Assembly: GCA_947650285.1 (NCBI GenBank)
Contig: CANTFL010001116.1
Location: 36,455-100,454 of the forward strand
DNA length: 64,000 bases
DNA from: Hyaloperonospora brassicae
Taxonomy: Eukaryota; Oomycota; Peronosporomycetes; Peronosporales; Peronosporaceae
Direction: 5' to 3'
The translations under genes were made by a program, and so were the position numbers. Under the pieces are notes generated by a model that was not told the DNA's origin, did no database searches, and saw only the letters and a list, made by a program, of their open reading frames with translations. This document shows positions 1-11,048 of this stretch, piece after piece (the first letter of the stretch is position 1; each line of letters begins with the position of its first letter).

Positions 1-3000
1 GTTTCGTCGGCATTTTTTCTGCAAATGAGCCCGACGTCTTACCATGTGCTGCTATCGGAAGAGATGGTACAGAAGTTGTCGCCTGATTCTGACTTGAGAT
101 ACTCGTGCTGGAAGCCATATTCATTTTGCGATAAAATGTCTGCCGAATGCTCTCAAGAACGTTGATCTGCTGCACGAAGGATGGAGGCATGGATTCTACT
201 CCTGGCGTTGTAGAGGTAAACAACGGCCGGCAGTTGCTTAGATCATCGAAAGTTGCGCCTGATAAGTACCGCGTTAACCGCAAAAACATCAGCACAAAAT
301 TTGCGACATTGTGCAGTTCAACCGACAGATCACCAGCGCGTTCAGACAGCTCACACTTTTTTGCTGCAGTGGCAAAGCCGCCAAGTGCGCGTGTGCGCAG
401 CATGTTCGACGGATCCACGCAGCTGAGAATCGCTGTCGCAAAGGCATCTGCTATTTGCTTGACAAGAGCGGAATCAGAACGAGTTTTCTTACTGGTTGTC
501 AGAGCCTGCGTCGCCGTAGCACAAACCAATCCCATCACATACGCGTGATGGAGACACACAAACGTTTTGCGATCCGGATGAGTTGCACGAGGATCGACAA
601 CAATACGCGACACCACTTTTTTCACCTCTTCAAAACTGGACAAACAGGCGTACGCTAGTCCATTTGTCGTCTGCATAGTAGCGGATGCGGCAAACTGATT
701 CCAAGCGGCCAACATCGATCGCCCTTGATCCACCAACGACTGCAGTGAGCGTTTGAAGGAGAGAGCGTTGTTGACCGCGCCAAGTGCGTATTGTTGCTGA
801 ATGTTTGCAGGACCACTCGGCTCCGCATATCGCGACCGCTTCAAATGGTCAGCTACTTGATGTGCCCGCGGGTCCTCGATTTGACTGTGCTTCCGCTTCA
901 ATATTTCTTGGTAGCGTGCTTGCGCGGCAGCATATGCAAATGACTGTAGTTCTCCTTGCGTCCTCGGTGTTGCGACAGACGGCATCCCCGTCTGATGCAA
1001 GGAGGACCTTGTTGCATCAAGGTTGTTATTCAGCATAGCTTTTTTTGATCGAAGACCGTGCTGGATAATTCGATAAATGCTTTGTGAGATCGGAACGGGC
1101 TTCATCCCTCCAACCGCATCCACCATACTTCCGTATTCGTACTTACGCATGAAGACCCGCTTCACCACAAGCTCTGCCTTCGGGGACGGGGCAGTCAAGG
1201 ATGAAGGGAAGTTTGCATTCCGCAGCGTAGAAGCATCAGTAGCTACCACCACATGAAACCCTGTGGAGCGGATCAATGTCTCAGCACGCTGAAGCGTGCT
1301 TTCTGCCTCCTGCTGCGTACAGAACGAACCCAAAAAGTATGTGCGTCCATAGTATCCCACAAAGGACTCAAACTTCTCAGCATCTTCGTCCACTACTAAA
1401 AGTACCTCCTTCTCGATGGAAAATGGTCCATCCTGGAGAAAGGCTTCGATCGAGTACTCGCAACACGAGGGGCCCTGCTGCAGCAAAAGTCTCTCTTCGT
1501 CGCTGTGAAGAGTCCAATGATAGCACCATCGAATTTGAAATGCAATCATGGAATCTTTCGAATCTTCATCCAGATATGAGAGCAGTTGCACGAGCTGAGT
1601 CCGCCTAGCGCACACCAACCACTTCTTTTCCGGAGACATCACGAATAATCGCCGGCGATCGCTATTGAAGCGATAATACGTGTAGCCGTGTCGGCACTTT
1701 CCAAATGCGAAGGTCCTCGGAATGACCAACCATTTGATCAAGCTCTCCACTGCTCGAATCTTTTCGATACGAGGAAGCATGGAGCTACATTCTGACCACG
1801 CAACGTTGGCACTTTCAACACAACTTTTATGGGCTTGCAACAACGTCGTATGTCTGACGGATGCAGTGAAGTGGATGTACACAGGACAAGTGGATGACAG
1901 GTCCACACACAAGGCCGTTAGTGTTGCCCAGCTCAAGCCAGCGACTGACCTACCGTTAAGCCCTACAATACGGTCGCCAAATTCAACAGTTAGCATAGCT
2001 GCTTCGTTGTCCACTTCATTCCAGTTGGCGTATTGCTCGCAGTACACAAGACCCTTCATTGCAATGACACCGAGGGAATCCAGACAATTCTCGGCTTCAA
2101 ACGGTAGCGGCAAGGAGTCGACGCGATAAGTCTTCACTTTACTGGACGTAGGAAGTTTTAGCCGCTTGCACAGTAGAGACGGGTTGCTTACTACCTCAGC
2201 CAGATTCTTCGTCACCTCATCAAAAGTCACAGCTTGTACGCCTTCTCCACGTGGTTGCCTGGAAAAGGTTATTTTCAGCGGCCGTGGCAAGCTCAACAAC
2301 CACGACGTAAATTGAGACAAATCACTCAGCTGGCCATAAGATTCGTTGTTGACACGTTCCACCAAATCCCCGCGTAAAATGCGTCCACTCTTAGATGCTT
2401 GGCCCAGTGTGCCATCAGGGTGATCATTCAGTGATTTCACTACCACACCTCGACTTTCAAGCGCCAAAGCCAAGCCGAGTGGGCCATCTTCGAAAACCAC
2501 TTCGTACGAGGTTGGTCCACTCATTTGAAGTGCAAGCAAGTCGGATCGGAGTGCGGTCAGCTTCGCGCGCTGTGAAGGCACGTCGTATACAGTACGCTGC
2601 CATTCTTCTTCGGCTTTTCTCATTTTCGTGGACGGTGGACGGGCGAAGACAACACACGTTGCGTCTCTAGAGCATTCCACATCAAGCAAAGCCTCGACAT
2701 CGGCCAAAGTCTTTTCGTGCAAAGGAATATCATTCACCATCAAAAGCACATCGCCTGGAAATACGCGCCGGGAAAGCTCCCCGAATCCTACTGGAAGATC
2801 CGCTGATGAACGATAAGACTGAACAAAAACGTAGGACTCATGAGCATCCAAAGTCAACTCCAATGGCAGGCCGTGACATTTTACGATCGACACCGACGAG
2901 CGAACAGCGTCCCCGGGCAGCGATGTCAAGTACAGCAAGATTGGTTGAGTGGCAGCGCTCAGATGATGTCGGACAGCGTCGCAACTCATTCCAAAGACAA

Positions 3001-6000
3001 CACGGTCATTGATCGCGTAAACGATTCCCTTTACGCCTCCAGGTGGGGCTTCCTGGCTCTCTGAATACCCAAAATCTAACATGAGGCTTGACATAGTATC
3101 GGAGCCTTCTACATATTGTACACCGTCTGCCGTGTCTTCCAGATGCAAAGTTGCGAGATCATTTGCCGCAAGCGTTCGAGCCATCAACATATCTACCAGC
3201 CAGTCCGGAAGTTCGTATTCTCTCAGCAGCGTCGTCTGGGCTGTCAATGGCGACTGCTTGCACGAGACTAACGGTCCGTTCAAAATCCCATCTTCCAAAC
3301 CACAGAAAGCACACAGCGGACGAGGCGAAAGCACACTATATGCGTTCTCGGGAGAACTGATCTTGCTCGGCGTAGTCGACGCTTGGAGAAATCGATCGCC
3401 GAATTCCTCAAGAAACATCTCTTCCTCTGCGTCAGAGTTGTCGGACAAATCGTCGTCATCTGCGTCCATTGCTACAGTCACGGCTTCTTCCTTTACCGTA
3501 TTTGACCCGTCAAAGAGTTTCTTCCGAGCACTTCCGGGCAGCACAGGAACAGGTTTTGACTCCAGCTCTGCATGTGCCTTTTCTTCCAAATAGGTCAACA
3601 GTTCGTCAGTCAGCTCATGTTCCACACCATCAATGATGAATTTATTTGTTTGCTCTACACCGTGCGAAGAGCGTGGTGGGAGAAATTGGTCCCATTCGCG
3701 CTCTAGGTCAGCGAGTGGTTCGCCCAGATTCTTTCGCACATCATTCGCTTTTTCTTCAAGTGAAAGGTAAATCGATCGAACTGCGGACGATTCCTCCATT
3801 AGCTCACACAGCACCCTTAGCACCTTCAGACGATCTGCAACAGTAAGTTGGGAGTAGTTCTCCTGTGACAGAAGATCGATGGCGGACAAGAGTCGTTTTT
3901 CCAGCTCCGTCAGATCACCTTCACTTCGTTTGTAGTCGGCGCCGTCGCCTGAGTTTGTCATGCTGCGGACCTTTTTCTGGAATGGGCCGGATGAAAAGGA
4001 GGAGTCCGCAAGGCACGGAGAGCAGAACCACTCGCCCTTGGGGACCACAGATAATGAAGGATCGAGGCAGAACGTGTGATACGGCGCGTCACAGCGATCG
4101 CACAGCAGCAACCGTTCCTTCGCGTGGACCGTTCGACACTTGCGACAATTGTCTTCATCTGCAGCAATCATCGGTCGATCCGCGGTCGTATAGACCCACT
4201 CTTTCATCAACCGTTCAAACGTAGATGACAACTTTTGGGCTAAGTTACTGATTTCCGCTTTCATCGAGTTGTATGCAAAGCAGTTTCTCCACACTAACTG
4301 CACATCGTCAACAAAAGACTCGACATCGTCGTTCTCGTACTCTTCATCCTCGACTTTCTCCGAGATCGTACCCAGGTCCATGGGCTCCGTTATGTCCCCA
4401 CTTGTGTAGTAATCAGGGTAGAGCTCGGCATCCACTGGCTGATTGAAGGGCCCAGCAATTCCTTTCGCTCGAAGTAGCTTTAGCACAAATGCACAGCACT
4501 TTATCTTCGTCGCCCCTTGTGTTGTCGCAATATGCTTCACGGGATTCTTTACGACAGGGACAACCGATGACAGCAACAAACCATGGGGAGTCTTTAGGCT
4601 ACTCAAAAGACCATTCAAGTCGTCCAGGGACGTTTCGCGTACGTCATGACCGTTGATAAACATAACGTAATGTCCAACCTGGATCCTGTCAGCGCCATCG
4701 TCCTTAAGCTCGCCAGCGGTATCTTGAGACGAGTCTACAACGTCCGAAGAACCAAGCTTTGTGGCGATAATTTTCGTCACAACAAGATGTTGGTCTTTCT
4801 CTCCTACCTCAAGCCGACTTGATACACCGTCAACAAGGATCACTCCGTAATAATCGTTTGACTTTGTAGGTGCATTGTTTGCTTCTAAGGCCAGTGTGGT
4901 CGAGTCTTTTTCACGCATGCCTTGCGCATCAGCCTTCGTCCTCTCATTTTCTTCTTCGTATGGTATCCCTTCCAGTAAGTGGATACCTCGTCGATTTAGC
5001 TTCTGTCGCAGTGGGTGCGTTACTGAGTCATCCCGGTACGATTTGGAGCCCTTTATCGACTTAAGAAGTACTTCGTCCGCGCTAGGCTGCTTGAATTCTA
5101 TCGCAAACTGGCATACCTCGCGTGCGAGTTCTGGCCAACTAAACGCGTTCAAAGGGCGCGTGCGATAAAACTCATCGATCGTTATCCCCAATTGGAGCAA
5201 TGGTAAAAACTCCCTGATCAGCGCTTTCAGCAGCTCTGCATGCAAAGATGCGAAAAGTGTACCGACTGAGTCATCGTCTAATATCCCGTCCCCAACTGGA
5301 CTGGACCCGTCGCTTAGCATCATCATATCCACGAAAACGCGTAGTGAGGGAAGTGCCGTGAGTTTTAAACAGTCTGAGAATGTCGAAATAAAGTCCCACA
5401 CGAAAAGTAGGTCAGCATGACAGTCTACTGGAATAGGGTCCAATTCTACTGCTCGAGAAATCACCTGTGTTGGAAATGTACCACGCTCGTCATGTGAATT
5501 AGTGATCGTGCGGAGGTGGGAATACGACGAGGCGGAATGGCTATTCAGATCCGAAGTGTAGCGGGCTTTGACACGAGCCCATACCTCGCTTTCCACTTCG
5601 CTCCTCTTCTCCCACAAACAAATTTGCCGGCGTCGCTCTCTTTCTTCTTCCACGAACTTCAATAGCACAAGCTGTTGCTGTCTAGCGGAATGAGGATCAT
5701 ACACCTCTTTCCTCTTCCCTGAGTCGCCAAATCGACGCAATGAGAGCGGGGACGTCACGACACCATTCTCGAGAATTGCCTTCTGCTCTTCCCGCATTTG
5801 GCGACGCTGGCGCTGCTCTTCTGTTCTTCGCTTCATCACCATTTCCTTTTCCTCTAATTTCTTGCGCTTTTCCTCTTCCCGCAGTGCACGCCTGATTTCT
5901 TTCTCCTCTTCTCTCATGCGCTTCTCTTCCTCCCTCGCGAGGCGCGACGCCTCTTTCCGTGCCTCTTTTTGTCGAGCAGCTTCCATCCTGCACTCAAGAA

Positions 6001-7604
6001 TTGCATTTTTGCGCGCTTCTTTTGCCCGCCGTTGAGCTTCTTTGACATCTTCTTGAGCCTTCATTTCAATCTCCAAGAGTTTCCGCGCAGCTTCTCGGAC
6101 GCTACGCTTGTCAGCTTCAAGCCGAGTTTCCTCTTTTTTCTTTTTGTGACGCTGCAGCTTGCCAGGGTCACGAGAGTGCTCTTCTAATAAAGCTTGCTGA
6201 GATAGCTGGCGGCTTATTTTATCCTTATAAAAGGAGCTGTGAACTTTCAGCATATCCTTGAGTTGACCCTTCAGACGCGAGCGAATCCTAGCGTGGACAT
6301 TCGGCGTGATCGGATGCCGCTGCTCCCAAAATTGATAATCGTTGCACAACAACACTTTGTGTAGTCCTTCTAACACGCGTGTGATATTTCGCCGTAGCAG
6401 ACCAAACCCATCTTCGCCGCTGGCAGGCGTTAGTACGTCGATGGGTGTACCGCTATCGTCCATTTCTACAGCAAACATCGATTCGCTGACCACGGTCATC
6501 AAATCATTCACTGATAGACCTTCGAAATGCACCAAGGCCTTTTTCCAAGCTTTGCTTGCCACATAAGACCTAAATACGATATCGACTGTGTAGAAAAGTC
6601 AGCGACGTCATGTAGTACAGCAACATTCCGGCGATTCCGCTCTTCCCACTTCGCGTACCTGCGCTGTTTTCGAGTTCTACCATAAAAATCGGAGAGTTTT
6701 TCTTTCCACCATGCACGATTTCTACAGCCAATACAAGAACGTTTTCGACATGAGCCACCACCCGTGTAGATAGCAACACACCAGATTACACATCCACGTA
6801 CTGCACCGCAATCGGAACGCTACCGTCACGGGCTTCGTAATTTGCACGTTCACGAGCGTCTCGTATCCAATCTTGACCACAATACACAAACAACAATACA
6901 CATACGACACCAGCAGATGTCAGTTTTCGCTCTCTTTTTCGCTCTTCCGCTCCCGTAACGCAGCTACTTGCACGTACTGGAAACAGCTTCTTGCTCGTGT
7001 AAAAGTGTTTCTCCGGGACCACCGCGCCAAGTTTCAAGACGTGAATGGGTCCGTCCACTAGCGGCAATTCCAGCACAGCTACTTTGCGTCGCAAGATGGC
7101 GAGGTAGTACATGTCTTCTCTCGGCACAGCGCCCTGCACGGCGTACGTGAACGCTCGCAGCGCGTCTCGCAAGTTGCTGTACGTGCACTCGTCGGCGTCC
7201 ACGAGCGTACCGTCTTCCAGGACGCGCCAGTGACGCAACGCCGTCGTGTCGAGCGCTCGTTCCTGTGCCACGCGCCGAAGCGACTCGAGCGACGCGTTTA
7301 CGTCCGTCATCGACTCTCTGCGCGATCGTACGGGCGGCTCGGGAGCGTCCAGCGTGTCGCACGTCGACGTGTAGCCCATGGCCAGTACCGTCGATGCCGC
7401 GTTAATGTCTTCGTCGTTCTCGTGCGCCTCGTCCGCCTGTTCGGTGCTCTTCTCCTCGTGGTCGTCGCCTGTGAATGAGCTGCGAGACGCCTGCGACTGC
7501 GTGATGGAGGGCGGCTGCTGGTGCACCTGTTGCTGCTGCTGGTGGTCGTCACGACGATCGCGCTCCTGCTGCGGCTCGACGACGGGAGGAGGAGGAGGAT
7601 CCAT
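1..7604 (-). CDS. Multi-domain chromatin reader: FYRN/FYRC-DDT-bromodomain-PHD with several PDZ units (3' truncated by window edge)
   Basis: Minus strand, open to the left edge, so at least about 2,450 residues. The start is the ATG at 7604 (MDPPPPP); the frame continues upstream only from a TTG. Proposed exons are 7604-6978, 6871-6802, 6721-6659 and 6585 to <1, with GT-AG introns of 106, 80 and 73 bp. Splicing restores a FYRN (HVLKLGAVVPEKHF, FPIGYETL, RCKIVHGG..SPIFMVE) and a FYRC (GEDGFGLL). Next come a charged coiled coil (res ~385-580), a DDT-like helix set (LLFVWDFISTFSDCL, ~640-720), a PDZ-like unit (VGHYVMFINGHDV, ~900), a bromodomain (~946-1050; PDYY, EPMDLGTI, NCFAYN), a Cys4-His-Cys3 PHD finger (~1064-1115; CDRCDAPYHTFC), a WHIM-like helix block (~1130-1180), a CAFCG zinc-like motif (~1340) and about four PDZ-like units (~1425-1830, e.g. 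PGDVLLMVNDIPL, RGDLVERVNNES). The C-terminal ~600 residues are unrecognised. Expected to be nuclear and to read acetylated or methylated histones. The PDZ units are inferred from GD-hydrophobic-NG motifs. Confidence 0.85.
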
Positions 7605-9938
7605 CGAGTGCGGCGAGAGTGTGATCGCGGTGGGGTTTGCGTCCGCTAGTGGATGCTGCGTGGTGGATGTGGTCCACAGCAAGCGAGCGAGTGGCGCGAG
7701 ATACCGATATCTACCGGGCGGAGTCGGTGCGGGGTTGTCGTTATTCAGAGGGAGCGAGTTGGGGCGTCGTGCTCGTTTTCGGCGATTTGGACCGACGCGC
7801 AACTTTTCCGCTGCTTTTATGAATTCGACAGCGCAATGAATTTAGAAACGTCTGAGCTTAGAAATGGAAACAGGTGTTCACGTTCAGGACAACTACGACA
7901 GGAGGTCGAGGCTCGCCATTTGACAAGCCACTGGGGGTTTCAATTTTGTACAACTCGGCTGTGCGCAGCAGCTATGGCTCCGGCGGCGGCGCTTACTTAT
8001 CCTCACTATTCTCACGCGCATTTGGTTCTCCCAAATATGCAAAATGTAATTCTTGCAGGTAATAAGTGGTCGTTCCTGAAGAGACAAGCGTGACCAAGAA
8101 ATGGCGATCCAGCAAGATACATTATGTCCAACGCACTACCATGAGCTGCAAAGCGACTGTTGTCTCTTTTCATATTCGCGTCGATTGACAGTTCCACTGC
8201 GTAAACAAGAACAATCATCATTAAGCGTTGATAAACACTTCGTAGGTACTGTGGGTCACCATGGCGGTCGTCGCTGCATTGCGTCAAATGTCGCGAAGCT
8301 CTCAGCTTTTCTATGGCGAGTGATGATGCATTGTCCATCATAGGTAAACAGTTGGTCCGTGCTCAACAGTGTTTGTCATTCGATATGATGAAATGGTAGC
8401 TAGGCGTCAATCTTGCGTCCTACGTTTGAGCTCGATATCGCAGTAGGAGCCGTTGAAACCGCAACGTCAAAGGAGTTACATCCATAAGCTTGTGTGTCGT
8501 ACATGCCTCGCATCACAACATCAAGGTGTATGTCGATCTTATGATTGTAAAAGTTTGGTGTCTTGATACCACTAAGGCTGTTCAGGCTGCTTATCCATAG
8601 CTTCTGTAAGGTCAAAATCTTGTCAAACCTCGACGAAGATGCACAAAAGCCAACGATATTGGGACTCATGTTCATGCGGAGCGGAGCATCAATTATAGCC
8701 GTACGAGTGTGACATGCTGAATTGTCAACACATATGTTGTAGATAACGCAGTAGCGTCTGCACAATACAACACTGGTGGATCATCCGCTAGTCAGGCAGC
8801 GTAACCTTATTGAGTCGAATAAGATTGCACGCTGCACCACGAAAAAGCGACACATCCGTGCTTCACGTGTCATCATTTCGCATACAAGTGTGTGTATTCG
8901 TCGCACTCATTCGCTGCGTGATAAATGCTGAACGATGTCAAAATGTCACGATTCTCCAATCTTCTTCGTTCGATGCGTGAAGAATTATGTAACTCCTAGC
9001 TGGGTCAGTAAGAGAGTTGTGTACTTATCACGGTGCAGGAACGGCAGACTATCATATAAATACATTCGGTATTTGACGAACAAATGCTTTACGTTGGATG
9101 AATTATCAATCTCTTGCAAGTCGAATATTCCACTTGTTGTCAGCACATGTTGTAAAGTCTTGTCTTCATTCCGCATACATGCGTAGATTATGGTGACATA
9201 GCTCATTAGTCTGCTCTAGCATTCCGGTCTACGTTTCCATACTTCTACAGCGTCAGACCATGCGTGATTCTCTTTCATCGACTGCTACTACATGCAGATC
9301 GTCGACATCGAAGACCTTCCTGCTTTGTCCTTAGACGCGTTTCCTAAACGCAACACCGACACTCAACTATCGTCGACTAGCACGTATACACCGAAATGCT
9401 CAGATAAAGACACCATTCACTGATACTGCAATGTAACGAATATACTTGAGGTCGAACGTCTTGCAGGACAAACAGCCCTTCTTGATCTGTGGTGCGTGAC
9501 CAACAACTTCGACCGTCAGACTCGGCCCAGCCTATGAGAATTCCATGGTCAATCCAAGTGTTCTTCAATGAGCTGCTCGTGCACGCTCGTCAGCGTACGG
9601 CTAAAATCTGATCAAGATCGACTTCATGTCTTGCGTGCAGAAGCGTCGCGTATCTAGATCCATCGCAACCCGGCGGGTGTCAGCAGAGCGTAGACTCAGC
9701 CAGAAGTATAGGGCTCGGGAGTGCAGCACAGGGTGTCCCAGACGTTCAGGTTGAGACCACCGTTAAATTGAGAAAGTCCGCCCTAGTGTGATGGGAGGAA
9801 GACTCTCTCGCTAGTGCTCCATTTGTGCGTACTAACGAGAAGGAAAGGGCAACCCGAAAGTGCAGATCTGCAATCGTGAAGAAGCCACGCGACCAAGCTA
9901 CGACGGTTGATCGAAAAAGCACCACTCTTCCTCCAACA
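7605..9938. other. Intergenic region, no gene recognised
   Basis: This stretch of about 2.3 kb separates the divergently transcribed FYR/PHD gene (ATG at 7604, minus) from the bZIP gene (ATG at 9939, plus). The open frames in it are short, low in recognisable motifs, and several lack an ATG. It should hold the promoters of both flanking genes. I see no tRNA, transposon terminus or conserved protein motif in it. Confidence 0.6.
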
Positions 9939-10868
9939 ATGGCAGACAAACACCAGCTCTCCATCGAGCGCCCTCATCTCTGCTCTCCTCCAAGTGACGA
10001 AATCGACTGCCCTCGACAACCGATCGCAACATTCACGGCACTCCTACGTGCAGCCCAATCGACTGATATTGAAACCCCTGCCGAGGTCAACCGTCTTGAT
10101 GCAACGATAACACCAGAATCTTCGGCGAACAAACGCCGACTTCGGAACCGCGTCTCCTGCCGCAAAACACGTCTCAAGCGCAAGCTTCAGCAGCATATGC
10201 TCGAGACCTTGGCTCGTGAACGTCAGGAGCGACACGAGTATCTCATACATCTCGCCACTCAGCTTAGCTCTACTAGCGACCATCGCCACAGCGACTGCGA
10301 GCTCTTCCGTGACCTCGCCGCGAAAAGCCTGCACTACGCATTAGTCGACCCAGAATATGGCGGGTGGTTTGACGCCGGCATTGATCAGGAGCCACAGGCT
10401 GCCGGAGGACAAACTGGAAACGATAGCGAAAAAGTTGACCACCTACAAATGAGAAGATCCAAGTGCATAAGACGTGGCCGTGACAACGACGTTTCGAGTG
10501 CACTCCGAAGGAGATTCCGGACTTCACAAGCTCTAATCTTCGAGCAATGGCAACCAATTGTCGACGAACTGCAAAACATTGACTTGCAGCTGCACCGAAT
10601 GGACGAGAATGAGCTCGCTACTGGAATCTTTGATCGGTATTGCTACTGGGAGCTCGTTGGCGTGAGTGTAGAGAAAGTGAAACAAGTCGGTGAAATCGCT
10701 ACTGTTGCCGTCTCCGGCGTCACCCGACTAAGATTTCGCGGCCGACATGTGGAGGAAGTCAGTATCAGCACTATTCGGCGCGAAGAGGATGCTTCTTTTC
10801 ATTTTGACACCAGCAGCTTAGACACACCAAAGCCTGCCGAGCCGTCAGAAGCAGGTGCCATTGCCTGA
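9939..10868 (+). CDS. Oomycete-type bZIP transcription factor
   Basis: A single-exon frame of 309 residues. The first ATG is at 9939 (MADKHQL); the frame extends upstream only to a non-ATG codon, so 9939 is preferred. The basic region lies at about residues 62-84 and carries the bZIP spacing Asn-x7-Arg (NRVSCRKTR), with Ser-Cys where plant and animal factors usually have Ala-Ala. It is followed by amphipathic helix LKRKLQQHMLETLA that continues the helix but has an imperfect leucine heptad. The C-terminal half (FRDLAAKSLHYALVDPEYG near residue 125, then a mixed strand/helix part with DRYCYWELVGVSVEKV) resembles the regulatory half of oomycete bZIP proteins. Expected to act in the nucleus as a dimeric DNA-binding regulator; targets cannot be told from sequence. 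It converges with CEP104, the two stop codons being 180 bp apart. Confidence 0.8.
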   Translation: MADKHQLSIERPHLCSPPSDEIDCPRQPIATFTALLRAAQSTDIETPAEVNRLDATITPESSANKRRLRNRVSCRKTRLKRKLQQHMLETLARERQERHEYLIHLATQLSSTSDHRHSDCELFRDLAAKSLHYALVDPEYGGWFDAGIDQEPQAAGGQTGNDSEKVDHLQMRRSKCIRRGRDNDVSSALRRRFRTSQALIFEQWQPIVDELQNIDLQLHRMDENELATGIFDRYCYWELVGVSVEKVKQVGEIATVAVSGVTRLRFRGRHVEEVSISTIRREEDASFHFDTSSLDTPKPAEPSEAGAIA

Positions 10869-11048
10869 ACTTCTTTCAACAAAGAGAAAATGCGTCACTT
10901 TTGACCGACATTCCCTCTGCCGTGACGTTCGAGATTGTAGATACCGTCGAATAGAGATTGAGAACGACACACCGTATCGAGCTCCAATAGCATGTGTTCT
11001 CGTCGCTTTTTGTATGTTTCCTCGTGACCTGAAGCCTTCATTCTCATC

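Noticed and set aside
7605..7802. An N-terminal extension of the FYR/PHD protein by 66 codons
   Set aside because: The extension begins with TTG, not ATG; the first ATG in frame is at 7604.
6873..7839. Plus-strand frames opposite exon 1 of the FYR/PHD gene, including a Cys/Ser-rich 153-codon frame
   Set aside because: The minus strand has a convincing FYRN and splice junctions; the plus frames reflect reversed Gln/Asp/Pro codons.
9825..9938. An N-terminal extension of the bZIP protein by 38 codons
   Set aside because: It would begin with GTG; the first ATG in frame is at 9939.
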